This document shows positions 18,598 through 26,854 of a DNA stretch of 64,000 bases, piece after piece. The notes under the pieces were generated by a model. The model was given only the letters and a program-made list of their open reading frames with translations. It ran no database searches and was not told the origin of the DNA. Origin of the DNA: Candidatus Bipolaricaulota bacterium. Its GTDB lineage: Bacteria; Bipolaricaulota; Bipolaricaulia; Bipolaricaulales; Bipolaricaulaceae. Where the stretch lies: assembly GCA_014360985.1 (NCBI GenBank), contig JACIWK010000002.1, forward strand, positions 51,826 through 115,825, in the 5' to 3' direction. The position numbers and the translations under genes are program-made. How positions within the stretch are numbered: position 1 is the first letter of the stretch; every line of letters starts with the position of its first letter.

Positions 18598-18624
18598 GGG
18601 CCCCAAGGAGCGGCTGAGGATAGG

Positions 18625-19644
18625 ATGGCCAAGTTCATCGGGCAGAGATTGGCGCAATCGCTCTTCGTCCTGTTCGGACTCTCGCTGTTGATCTTCTTCA
18701 TCGCGAGGGTCGTGCCGGGCGATCCAGCTCGAGCGGCGTTGGGGTTCCTCGCTACGCAGGACCAGGTAGAGAAGATGAGGGCGGAGATGCACCTGGACAA
18801 GCCTTTCGTCGTCCAGTACTATTATTGGTTCACGGGGCTTCTGCGAGGGGACCTTGGCAAGTCATCGTACACCCACAGGCCGGTCACAACAGATCTGGGC
18901 CAGTTCATCCCAGCAACGCTCGAGTTGATCCTGTTCGCGACCCTGATCTCGCTGACCGTGGGACAAGTGACGGGGGTGCTGGCGGGGTATTTTCGCAATT
19001 CCTGGTTCGATGGGCTTTCTCGGCTCATCTCCTACCTCGGCATTGCCACTCCGTCCTTCGTCGTCGCGATCCTCCTGATTTTCGTCTTCAGCCAGCTCTT
19101 GCGTCTCGCACCGAGCGTCGGCCGCCTCCCGATCATGGTGGCCCCGCCTCCCACGGTGACCGGTTTCATGGTCCTCGACGCGCTGATCGCCGGGCGGGTC
19201 GAGGTGGCGCTTGTCGCCTTGAAACACCTCCTCCTCCCCGCGGTCAGCCTGGCGCTCATCCACATCGCGCAGGAAGGTCGGATCACCCGCACCTCGATCG
19301 TGGAGAACCTCGACAAGGACTACATCACGATGCACAAGGTACACGGCATCCGCACCTCTCGGCTCGTCTTCAAGTACCTCCTGCGGCCATCCATCATCCC
19401 CACGGTGGCGGTGATAGGGCTTGATTTCGCCTTTCTCATGTCCAACGCCTTCCTCGTGGAGCTCGTTTTCATGTGGCCTGGATTCGCTCGGTACGCTGTA
19501 ACGACCATGCTCAACAAGGATCTCAATGCCATGGTCGCGGTCGTGCTGGTCATCGGCGTGACCTTCGCGATGGTGAACCTTCTGGTTGACATCCTGATTA
19601 CGTTCCTGGATCCCACGATCCGCATCCAACGGAGAGGAGGATAG
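18625..19644 (+). CDS. dppB: ABC transporter permease DppB-type
   Basis: 339-aa integral membrane subunit. The N-terminus IGQRLAQSLFVLFGLSLLIFF and the VVPGDPAR motif are typical of DppB/OppB. Six membrane spans can be traced, and the EAA loop region (RTSRLVFKYLLRPSIIPT) contacts the ATPases. ATG follows AAGGAG upstream. It is separated by two bases from dppC. Confidence 0.95.
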   Translation: MAKFIGQRLAQSLFVLFGLSLLIFFIARVVPGDPARAALGFLATQDQVEKMRAEMHLDKPFVVQYYYWFTGLLRGDLGKSSYTHRPVTTDLGQFIPATLELILFATLISLTVGQVTGVLAGYFRNSWFDGLSRLISYLGIATPSFVVAILLIFVFSQLLRLAPSVGRLPIMVAPPPTVTGFMVLDALIAGRVEVALVALKHLLLPAVSLALIHIAQEGRITRTSIVENLDKDYITMHKVHGIRTSRLVFKYLLRPSIIPTVAVIGLDFAFLMSNAFLVELVFMWPGFARYAVTTMLNKDLNAMVAVVLVIGVTFAMVNLLVDILITFLDPTIRIQRRGG

Positions 19645-19646
19645 GG

Positions 19647-20543
19647 ATGTGGCAAGAGAGGAAGGCGGATCTTGTCGCCACCATGAAGCTAAGGAGGCAG
19701 TCACTGGCCAAGGGGTGGTACAAGTACTCACGGAACCCTCTCTCCGTGCTGGGGCTGATCGTGTTGGTGCTCATTGGAACAAGTGCGGGCTTGGCCCCCT
19801 ACATCACCCCCTACCCCGCCCACGCCGGAGCGTTCACCAACTTCAGGGAGGCCGGACAACCACCGAGTTGGAAGCACCTCTTTGGAACCGACAGGATCGG
19901 TCGGGACGTGTTCACCCGCGTGATCTTCGGCTACCGGTTCTCCCTCCTCCTGGGAGTGGTTGTTCTAAGTCTGGGTGTGGCTCCCGGGGTGGTGCTGGGC
20001 CTCATCGCCGGTTATCGCCGCGGCACGTGGGTTGAAATCGTGATCATGCGCATCACGGATGTGTTCCTCGCCGTGCCCCCCCTTGTCCTTGCCCTCGCAA
20101 TCACGGCGATGCTGACTCCGAACCTGCTGAACGCGATGTTCGCCATCGCCCTTCTCTGGTGGCCTTGGTACTGCCGTCTCGTCTTCGCCGTCGCATCGTC
20201 GTTGCGCAACCAGTTCTTCGTCCGAGAGGCAGAGCTCTGCGGCGCAAGTCGAGCGCACATCCTGTTCCGGGAGATCCTCCCCAATTGTGTCGCGCCGATC
20301 CTCACGAAGATGACCCTGGACATGGGGATCGTGATCCTCCTCGGAGCCTCGCTCAGCTTCGTGGGATTAGGAGCGCAGCCCCCCACGCCATGCCTCGGCA
20401 CGATGGTCGCTGACGGAGCAAAGCGGTTGCCTGGCGAGTGGTGGAGCACGATCTTCCCCGCGCTTGCGATCGTGCTCGTCATCCTCGCCTTCAACCTCGT
20501 GGGGGACGGCCTCCGGGACGTGTTCGCCGTGGAGGAGGTGTAG
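19647..20543 (+). CDS. dppC: ABC transporter permease DppC-type
   Basis: 298-aa second permease. It has the DppC N-terminal helix (NPLSVLGLIVLVLIG), the conserved periplasmic segment WKHLFGTDRIGRDVFTRVIFG, and the EAA loop AELCGASRAHILFREILPN. ATG follows GGAGAGGAGG and the upstream stop overlaps closely. Together with DppB it forms the membrane channel. Confidence 0.95.
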   Translation: MWQERKADLVATMKLRRQSLAKGWYKYSRNPLSVLGLIVLVLIGTSAGLAPYITPYPAHAGAFTNFREAGQPPSWKHLFGTDRIGRDVFTRVIFGYRFSLLLGVVVLSLGVAPGVVLGLIAGYRRGTWVEIVIMRITDVFLAVPPLVLALAITAMLTPNLLNAMFAIALLWWPWYCRLVFAVASSLRNQFFVREAELCGASRAHILFREILPNCVAPILTKMTLDMGIVILLGASLSFVGLGAQPPTPCLGTMVADGAKRLPGEWWSTIFPALAIVLVILAFNLVGDGLRDVFAVEEV

Positions 20544-20546
20544 GAC

Positions 20547-21527
20547 GTGGCACTCCTCGAGGTGGTGGACCTCCACGTCGGCTACCGTGTGTTCGAGGGC
20601 TACCTGAAGGTCCTGAACGGCGTGAACTTCGAGATCGAAGAGCAGGAAAGGGTGGGGCTCGTGGGGGAGACAGGCTGCGGCAAAACGACCCTGGTGAAGA
20701 CGATCCTCCGCGTGCTGCCAGTGCCTCCAGCGCGCATCCAGCGGGGACAAGTCCTCTACCATGGCAAGGACATCTTGCTGATGTCACCGCGCGAGGTCCG
20801 TGGCCTGCGCCGGCGCGAGATGACGGCCATTTTCCAGGACCCGCTGCAGGCGTTGAACCCGATGTTCACCATCGGGACCCAGCTGCGGGACATTCTGAAG
20901 GATTCCCAGGAGCGGGTAGGCCGTGGGCAACGCACCCAACGGGCCATCACCGCTCGCTGCATCTCGGCGCTCCGCGATACAGGTATGCCCGACCCGGAAA
21001 GGATCATGTCGAACTACCCGATCCAGTTGAGCGGCGGCATGCGCCAACGCGTATGCATTGCGGAGGCGTTGTCGCGGAATGTAAGGCTGCTGCTGGCCGA
21101 TGAGCCGACGACCAACCTTGACGTCACAATACAAGATCAGATCCTGCGAAAGCTCGATCAGCTCGTCGACCAGCGAGGGGCATCGGTGCTGATCATCACC
21201 CATTCCATGGGGGTCGTGCGCGACCTCACTCAGCGCCTGTATATTATGTACGCAGGATCTATGGTGGAGACTGGAAGGACGAAAGGCGTTCTGGCTTCCC
21301 CCTTGCACCCGTACACCCAGGGGCTGATGAGGAGCGTACCGCGCCTCACCGGACAGGGGATCAGCGACGGGATCCCAGGACGGATCCCCAATTACCTTCA
21401 ACCCCCGTCAGGCTGTCGTTTCCACCCGCGCTGCGCGCACGCGATGCCCGTGTGTGTGGAGGCGCCACCACCGTTCTATCCGGCAGGGGATAACCACCGT
21501 GTGGCCTGCTACTTGTACCGGAGTTGA
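20547..21527 (+). CDS. dppD: ABC transporter ATPase DppD-type
   Basis: 326-aa ATPase with Walker A GETGCGKTT (residues about 37-45), Q-loop FQDPLQALNP, signature LSGGMRQR, Walker B LLLADEPTTNLD and H-loop THSMGVV. The C-terminal oligopeptide-family extension with its Cys-rich CRFHPRCAHAMPVC motif, known to hold an iron-sulfur cluster in some homologues, is present. GTG start three bases after dppC. Confidence 0.95.
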   Translation: MALLEVVDLHVGYRVFEGYLKVLNGVNFEIEEQERVGLVGETGCGKTTLVKTILRVLPVPPARIQRGQVLYHGKDILLMSPREVRGLRRREMTAIFQDPLQALNPMFTIGTQLRDILKDSQERVGRGQRTQRAITARCISALRDTGMPDPERIMSNYPIQLSGGMRQRVCIAEALSRNVRLLLADEPTTNLDVTIQDQILRKLDQLVDQRGASVLIITHSMGVVRDLTQRLYIMYAGSMVETGRTKGVLASPLHPYTQGLMRSVPRLTGQGISDGIPGRIPNYLQPPSGCRFHPRCAHAMPVCVEAPPPFYPAGDNHRVACYLYRS

Positions 21528-21532
21528 GAGCG

Positions 21533-22555
21533 ATGCCCGGAGACATCCTGAGCGTGGACAACCTCCGGAAGCACTTCCCCACGAAGGAGGGTGTTGTCCG
21601 GGCGGTGGACGGTGTCAGCTTCTCGATAGCACCCGGCGAGACGTTCGGCCTGGTCGGTGAGTCGGGCTCAGGGAAGACAACGACGGCCCAGTGTATCATC
21701 GGGATGTATCCTCCCACTTCGGGTGATATCTGGTTCAAAGGCGAGCGCATCAACGCGGCGTTCGACCGGCGACCGAAGCATGTGAAGGGAGATCTGCGGA
21801 TCGTCTTCCAGGATCCCGGTTCTTCCCTCAACCCCAAACGAACGATCAAGCAGATCCTCTCTGTTCCGCTACAGGTCCATCGCATCGGGTCAAGACGCGG
21901 CCGCCTCGCCCGCATGAAGGCTCTGCTGGACATGGTCGAGTTGCCGGCAGACGAGTACCTGTACAAGCATCCTCAGGCAATCGGCGGTGGAGAGAGACAG
22001 ATGGTCGCACTGGCCAGAGCGCTGGCCACCAACCCATCCCTCGTTCTGTTGGACGAACCGACCTCGGCGTTGGATGTCTCCGTGCAGGCGAAGATCATCA
22101 ACCTACTCATCCGCCTCCAGAAGGAACTGGATCTCACCTATCTCTTCATCACCCACGATCTGTCGCTGATGCGGAACATCGCCACTCGCGTGGCGATCAT
22201 GTATCTCGGGAAGCTTTGCGAGATCGCACCGACAGCCGAGTTCTTCGAGTCCCCGGTCCATCCATACACGAGGATGCTTCTTTCCTCGATACCGGTTGTA
22301 TCGGACGAGGAGGAAGCGCTCAAACCTCGGAAGGTGCTCTCGACCGGAGAGATTCCCAGTCCAGTCAATGTGCCCCCGGGATGTGGTTTCCAGTCCCGTT
22401 GCCCCGAGGCAGCGGACGTATGCCGACGGGTCGACCCAGAGATGGTGGAGGTCAGCCGATCCCACCAAGTCCGCTGTCATCGGGAAAGACGACCGGATCG
22501 TGCTGGCCACGCCGAGGCTTCGGTCTTACACGAGCGGGAGGAGCGCCTGTGCTGA
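21533..22555 (+). CDS. dppF: ABC transporter ATPase DppF-type with altered signature motif
   Basis: 340-aa second ATPase. Walker A is GESGSGKTT, Q-loop FQDPGSSLNPK, Walker B LVLLDEPTSALD, H-loop THDLSL, and the C-terminal CGFQSRCPEAADVC motif is kept. The ABC signature reads AIGGGERQ where LSGGERQ or LSGGQRQ is usual, so Leu-Ser is replaced by Ile-Gly. Because the Ser contacts the gamma-phosphate of the ATP bound by the partner, one of the two ATP sites of the DppD-DppF dimer may be degenerate. ATG 21533 is preferred to the TTG at 21524; GGAG lies nine bases upstream. Confidence 0.92.
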   Translation: MPGDILSVDNLRKHFPTKEGVVRAVDGVSFSIAPGETFGLVGESGSGKTTTAQCIIGMYPPTSGDIWFKGERINAAFDRRPKHVKGDLRIVFQDPGSSLNPKRTIKQILSVPLQVHRIGSRRGRLARMKALLDMVELPADEYLYKHPQAIGGGERQMVALARALATNPSLVLLDEPTSALDVSVQAKIINLLIRLQKELDLTYLFITHDLSLMRNIATRVAIMYLGKLCEIAPTAEFFESPVHPYTRMLLSSIPVVSDEEEALKPRKVLSTGEIPSPVNVPPGCGFQSRCPEAADVCRRVDPEMVEVSRSHQVRCHRERRPDRAGHAEASVLHEREERLC

Positions 22556-23364
22556 CCGACGCCCACGTGCACCTGGACCGGTACTTGCCGGCGGAGGTCC
22601 CGCGCGTGCTCGACCGAGCCCGCGCTGCAGGCGTCGAGTGGATGGTCACCGTGGGGATGGATCCCCCATCCTCGGAGAAGGCAGTTGGGTTGGCCCACAC
22701 CCATGGCGGCGTTCTCGCCGCCGTGGGCGTTCATCCGTGGATGGTGCCAGCAGATCTCCCTCCCGATGCCGCGGACGCTATCCACGCGCTCTCCACCGCA
22801 TCAGGCGTTGTGGCCATTGGCGAGGTGGGCCTCGACTTCGTGGAGAACCTGTTCCTGGGGATCGACCACCGGCCGGACCCATCGTCCCGGCAAGCGCAAG
22901 AGGCTGCGTTCCGCAGGCAACTCGAGATCGCTGTCGACCTCGGCCTTCCCCTCAATGTCCATTGCCGCGGGGCCTATCCCCAGCTCGTTGCCATCCTGGC
23001 CGAGGCGAGACCCGCCCGATGCAGGGGGGTCGTCCACAACTTCGACGGCGACACCCAGGCGCTGCGCAGCCTCCTCGACCTCGGGTTCTACGTGTCCTTC
23101 GGGGGGGCCCTCACCTACCCCGGCGCCGCGGCGTTGAGGCGGGTTGCCAGGGTTGTCCCCCTGGATGCCGTGTTGATCGAGACGGATGCTCCGTACATGC
23201 CCCTGCACGGCGATCCCGCGCAGAGCAACGAACCCGCGAATGTCTCCGCAATCGCACGAGCGCTGGCACAGGTGAGGAAGGTCGAAGATGACGTCGTGAT
23301 CGAGGCGAGCTACCATAACTTCGTGACCCTGTTCGAACCAGAGTCCACGTGCCATGTCAAGTAG
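22549..23364 (+). CDS. TatD-family hydrolase in the catabolic operon
   Basis: 271-aa TIM-barrel hydrolase. Metal motifs TDAHVHLD (residues 3-10), GEVGLDF, NVHCRG, VHNFDGD and IETDAPYMPL are complete. GTG 22549 has GGGAGGAG upstream, gives the HxH at the N-terminus and overlaps dppF by seven bases. TatD proteins are nucleases or deacylases (for example of D-aminoacyl-tRNA), and the wider amidohydrolase fold also opens cyclic amides such as hydantoins and dihydroorotate. Its placement between a peptide importer and a glycyl radical enzyme is unusual; a pathway role on an amide or peptide is possible but unproven. Confidence 0.88.
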   Translation: MLTDAHVHLDRYLPAEVPRVLDRARAAGVEWMVTVGMDPPSSEKAVGLAHTHGGVLAAVGVHPWMVPADLPPDAADAIHALSTASGVVAIGEVGLDFVENLFLGIDHRPDPSSRQAQEAAFRRQLEIAVDLGLPLNVHCRGAYPQLVAILAEARPARCRGVVHNFDGDTQALRSLLDLGFYVSFGGALTYPGAAALRRVARVVPLDAVLIETDAPYMPLHGDPAQSNEPANVSAIARALAQVRKVEDDVVIEASYHNFVTLFEPESTCHVK

Positions 23365-24343
23365 GTGCTCGACTGGATCATCGTGCATCGCGCGTCGCGC
23401 CCCGCAGGACGGTGGGCGCACGGGTGCCGCTCTTCCTGCAGTGGGCATCGTGTTCGATATCAAGCGGTACACGATCCACGATGGTCCGGGGATTCGAACC
23501 ACCGTGTTTCTGAAGGGATGCCCGCTGCGCTGCCTGTGGTGCCACAATCCGGAAGGGGTTGATCCGCAGCCCCAGGTGTCGTTCGTGGCAGGGCGTTGTC
23601 TCGGCTGCGGCGCGTGCGTCGAGGCCTGTCCCGAACGGGCCATTTCCCTTGCACCGGGTGCGTTGCCGATGACGGACCGCGCGAAGTGCGTGGCTTGCGG
23701 CCGGTGCGTGGCCGCTTGCCCCGCGGGCGCGCGGGCCCTTGTCGGGAAGGGCCGCTCCGTGGAAGAGGTTCTGGCACTCGTCGAACGCGACCGCATCTTC
23801 TACGACCGATCCGGAGGCGGAGTCACCTTCTCTGGCGGGGAGCCGCTGGCTCAGCCGCAGTTCCTCCGCGCGTGCCTCCGTGAGTGCCGCGCGCGCGGCA
23901 TCCGCACGGCTGTCGATACGTCGGGCTTCGCCGATCGCGCGCTCGTGATGGAGATCGCCGCGCTCGCGGATCTCCTGCTCTACGACCTCAAGGACATGAA
24001 CCCGTCTCGGCATCTGAGGACCGTGGGTGTGCCTCTGGAGCCGATCCTGGCGAATCTTGAGGCCCTCGCCCAGGCGGGGGCTCCGGTGTGGGTCAGGATC
24101 CCCGTGATTCCAGGAGTCAACGATGACGCTGCCACCATCCAGGACTACCTGAGCTACCTTGCTGGGCTGGAAGTTCGCTACCCCGTGTCGCTCCTGCCCT
24201 ATCATACCATCGGGGTGGAGAAGTACAGGCGGCTGGGGATCCCGTATCGCCTGCCGGAGACGAGGCCCCCTTCTCAGCAGGCCCTGGAGGGGTTCGTCCG
24301 GATGTTCGAGAGAGCAGGGTTCGAGATAGACGTAGGGAGGTGA
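23354..24343 (+). CDS. hypD-AE: Glycyl-radical-enzyme activating enzyme (radical SAM, two extra 4Fe-4S clusters)
   Basis: Uses S-adenosylmethionine to put the glycyl radical on the downstream GRE. The motif IHDGPGIRTTVFLKGCPLRC contains the start of the radical SAM CxxxCxxC (completed by LWCHN), followed by a ferredoxin insert with CLGCGACVEACP and CVACGRCVAACP, as in activases of dehydratase-type GREs. Later motifs are TFSGGEPL and YDLKDMN. ATG 23354 overlaps the TatD gene, but the conserved part only begins at GTG 23441 or 23450 (VGIVFDIKRY); none of the three has a good ribosome binding site, so the first 29 residues are doubtful. Confidence 0.92.
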   Translation: MSSRCSTGSSCIARRAPQDGGRTGAALPAVGIVFDIKRYTIHDGPGIRTTVFLKGCPLRCLWCHNPEGVDPQPQVSFVAGRCLGCGACVEACPERAISLAPGALPMTDRAKCVACGRCVAACPAGARALVGKGRSVEEVLALVERDRIFYDRSGGGVTFSGGEPLAQPQFLRACLRECRARGIRTAVDTSGFADRALVMEIAALADLLLYDLKDMNPSRHLRTVGVPLEPILANLEALAQAGAPVWVRIPVIPGVNDDAATIQDYLSYLAGLEVRYPVSLLPYHTIGVEKYRRLGIPYRLPETRPPSQQALEGFVRMFERAGFEIDVGR

Positions 24344-24348
24344 GACCG

Positions 24349-26709
24349 ATGACGGAACGGGTGAGCAGGCTGAGAGCGCAGTCCTTCGAGGCACGGCCGT
24401 GCGTGTCCGCCGAGAGAGCCACGATCATGACCCGGTTCTACCGGGAGAACCTGGGCAAGCACCCGCCACCGATCCTGCGGGCGCTTGCTTTCCGGGAGCT
24501 GTGCGCGCGCCAGACGATCTACATCGGCGAGGAGGAGCTCATCGTTGGAGAGCGGGGGCCAAAGCCGATGGCCGTTCCCACCTACCCTGAACTCACCTGT
24601 CACTCCCTGGACGACCTCGAAGTGCTGAACACGCGGGAGAAGAACCAATACATCGTCTCCGATGAGGTGTTCGCGATCTACCGTGACGAGATCATCCCGT
24701 TCTGGCGCGGCCGCTCCATCCGCGATCGGAACTTCGCTGAGCTGCCCGAGGACTGGCTGGATGCTTACCAGGCCGGAGTGTTCACCGAGTTCATGGAGCA
24801 ACGCGCCCCAGGGCACACAGCGGGGGATGGGAAGCTCTTCCAGAGGGGACTCCTTGACGTCCGGCGCGAGATCCGCAACCAGCTGGCGGCCCTCGATCTC
24901 GCCTCCGATCCCCACGGTTGGGAAAAGCGAGCCGAGCTCGTGGCGATGGATATCGCAGCGGAGGCGATGGTCTCGTTCGCGAAGAGGCACGCGGAGCTCG
25001 CCCGGGAGCTGGCTGCCCGTGCGCCAGACGAGAATCGTCGCCGGGAGCTGCTGGTGATCGCAGAGACATGCGAGCGGGTCCCCGCCCATCCGCCCCGAAC
25101 ATTCCGGGAGGCCGTCCAGGCCTACTGGTTCTACCATCTTGGTGTGATCATTGAGCTGAACGGCTGGGATGCGTTCAATCCCGGACACCTCGACCAACAC
25201 CTTTACCCCTTCTACCAGCGCGACCTGGAAGCGGGAATCCTCACCCGCGACGAAGCTGCGGAGATCCTCGGCTGCCTCTGGGTCAAGTTCAACAATCACC
25301 CCGCTCCGCCCAAGGTCGGGGTAACCGCCGCCGAGAGCGGAACCTACAACGACTTCGTCAACATCAACCTCGGCGGGCTCCGACCCGATGGAAGCGATGG
25401 CTCGAACGAGCTGTCGTACCTCATCCTCGAGGTCGCCGATGAGCTCCACCTCCGCCAGCCACAGTGCAACGTCCAGCTCTCGCGGGTGACCCCGGACCGA
25501 CTTCTCGAAGCAGCGTGCCGCATCCTGAGGCGCGGGTACGGGTACCCCGCCCTGTTCAATGCGGATGCAGTCGTAGAGGAACTGCTCCGGCAGGGGAAGT
25601 CCGTCGAGGACGCGAGGGAAGGTGGCACGAGCGGTTGCGTGGAGAGCGGGGCGTTCGGGAAGGAGGCCTACATCCTGTCCGGGTACTTCAACCTGCCCAA
25701 GGTCCTGGAGATCACCCTCAACGACGGCGTCGATCCCCGAACGGGCAAGCGGATCGGCCCTTCCACCGGCGATCCGAGAGGGTTCTCATCGTTCGACATG
25801 TTGCTCGCAGCTTGGGAACGACAGCTTCGTCATTTCGTAGATGTCAAGATCCGGGGGAACTCCGTCGTTCAGTCCCTCTACGCTTCCGAAATGCCCGCGC
25901 CCTTCCTGTCGCTCCTGATCGACGACTGCATCAAGAAAGGCAGGGACTACAACGCCGGCGGTGCTCGCTACAACACAACGTACATTCAGGGCGTCGGCAT
26001 CGGGACCCTCACCGATAGCCTCTCCGCGATCCTGCACCATGTCTACGAGCGGAGAGCAGTTGGCATGGATACCCTTCTGCAGGCGCTACAGAAGGATTTC
26101 CACGGAGCAGAGGTCTTGCGGCAGGAGCTTCTCAACAAGACGCCGCGATACGGCAACGACGATGACCGAGCCGATCGCCTCATGCAGTGGGCCTTCGAGG
26201 CCTTCTTCCGCGCGGTGGAGGGGCGACCGGCTCCCCGTGGGGGAAAGTACCACATTGACATGTTGCCCACGACGTGCCACATCTACTTCGGGACAGTGAC
26301 AGGAGCGACGCCGGACGGGCGACGAGCAGGGCAACCCCTCTCCGAGGGCATCTCCCCCGTTCAAGGGCGGGATGCGGAAGGACCGACGGCGGTGATCAGG
26401 TCCGCCGCCAAGCTCGACCACATCAAAACTGGGGGGACCCTCCTCAACATGAAGTTCTCGCCCCAGGTCCTGGCCAACGATGCGGATCTCCGGAAGTTCG
26501 CCCAGCTCGTCCGCAGCTACTTCGCCCTGGGGGGACACCACGTCCAGTTCAACGTGGTCAGCGCCCAAGTGCTCAAGGACGCGCAAGCCCGTCCCGAGGA
26601 GTACCGCGGACTGCTCGTGCGGGTCGCTGGGTACAGCGACTACTTCTGCGATCTCTCGCGGGCCCTCCAGGATGAAATCATCGCGCGCACCGAACATGGC
26701 GCCCCCTGA
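24349..26709 (+). CDS. hypD: Glycyl radical enzyme, probable trans-4-hydroxy-L-proline dehydratase
   Basis: 786-aa GRE. Catalytic Cys430 is in GTSGCVESG with Glu432 two residues on, and the glycyl radical site is Gly761 in RVAGYSDYF. As I recall the C. difficile HypD structure, its key residues are F152, H160, D278, S334, D339, F340, C434, E436, Y450 and G765. Counting here finds F148, H156, D274, S330, D335, F336, C430, E432, Y446 and G761, every one shifted by exactly four. HypD converts hydroxyproline to pyrroline-5-carboxylate. ATG 24349 follows GGGAGG. No bacterial microcompartment genes are nearby, as expected for HypD but not for choline or propanediol lyases. Confidence 0.88.
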   Translation: MTERVSRLRAQSFEARPCVSAERATIMTRFYRENLGKHPPPILRALAFRELCARQTIYIGEEELIVGERGPKPMAVPTYPELTCHSLDDLEVLNTREKNQYIVSDEVFAIYRDEIIPFWRGRSIRDRNFAELPEDWLDAYQAGVFTEFMEQRAPGHTAGDGKLFQRGLLDVRREIRNQLAALDLASDPHGWEKRAELVAMDIAAEAMVSFAKRHAELARELAARAPDENRRRELLVIAETCERVPAHPPRTFREAVQAYWFYHLGVIIELNGWDAFNPGHLDQHLYPFYQRDLEAGILTRDEAAEILGCLWVKFNNHPAPPKVGVTAAESGTYNDFVNINLGGLRPDGSDGSNELSYLILEVADELHLRQPQCNVQLSRVTPDRLLEAACRILRRGYGYPALFNADAVVEELLRQGKSVEDAREGGTSGCVESGAFGKEAYILSGYFNLPKVLEITLNDGVDPRTGKRIGPSTGDPRGFSSFDMLLAAWERQLRHFVDVKIRGNSVVQSLYASEMPAPFLSLLIDDCIKKGRDYNAGGARYNTTYIQGVGIGTLTDSLSAILHHVYERRAVGMDTLLQALQKDFHGAEVLRQELLNKTPRYGNDDDRADRLMQWAFEAFFRAVEGRPAPRGGKYHIDMLPTTCHIYFGTVTGATPDGRRAGQPLSEGISPVQGRDAEGPTAVIRSAAKLDHIKTGGTLLNMKFSPQVLANDADLRKFAQLVRSYFALGGHHVQFNVVSAQVLKDAQARPEEYRGLLVRVAGYSDYFCDLSRALQDEIIARTEHGAP

Positions 26710-26854
26710 GCAACCGATCCCGCTCCATGACAGGCGCCCACCTCACGGCGTCGGGACACGAACTGGGTGCCGACGCGGAACGGAGCTAGTCCAGAGCCGT
26801 CTGGGCGCGACACGGACCACTTCCTAGGCACGGTTCAAGGGGGAGGCGATGTAG

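Noticed and set aside
24349-26709. Pyruvate formate-lyase or choline/propanediol-type microcompartment GRE
   Set aside because: The single Cys-Val-Glu active site rules out PFL (which has two adjacent Cys), there are no shell-protein genes, and the residue pattern fits HypD.
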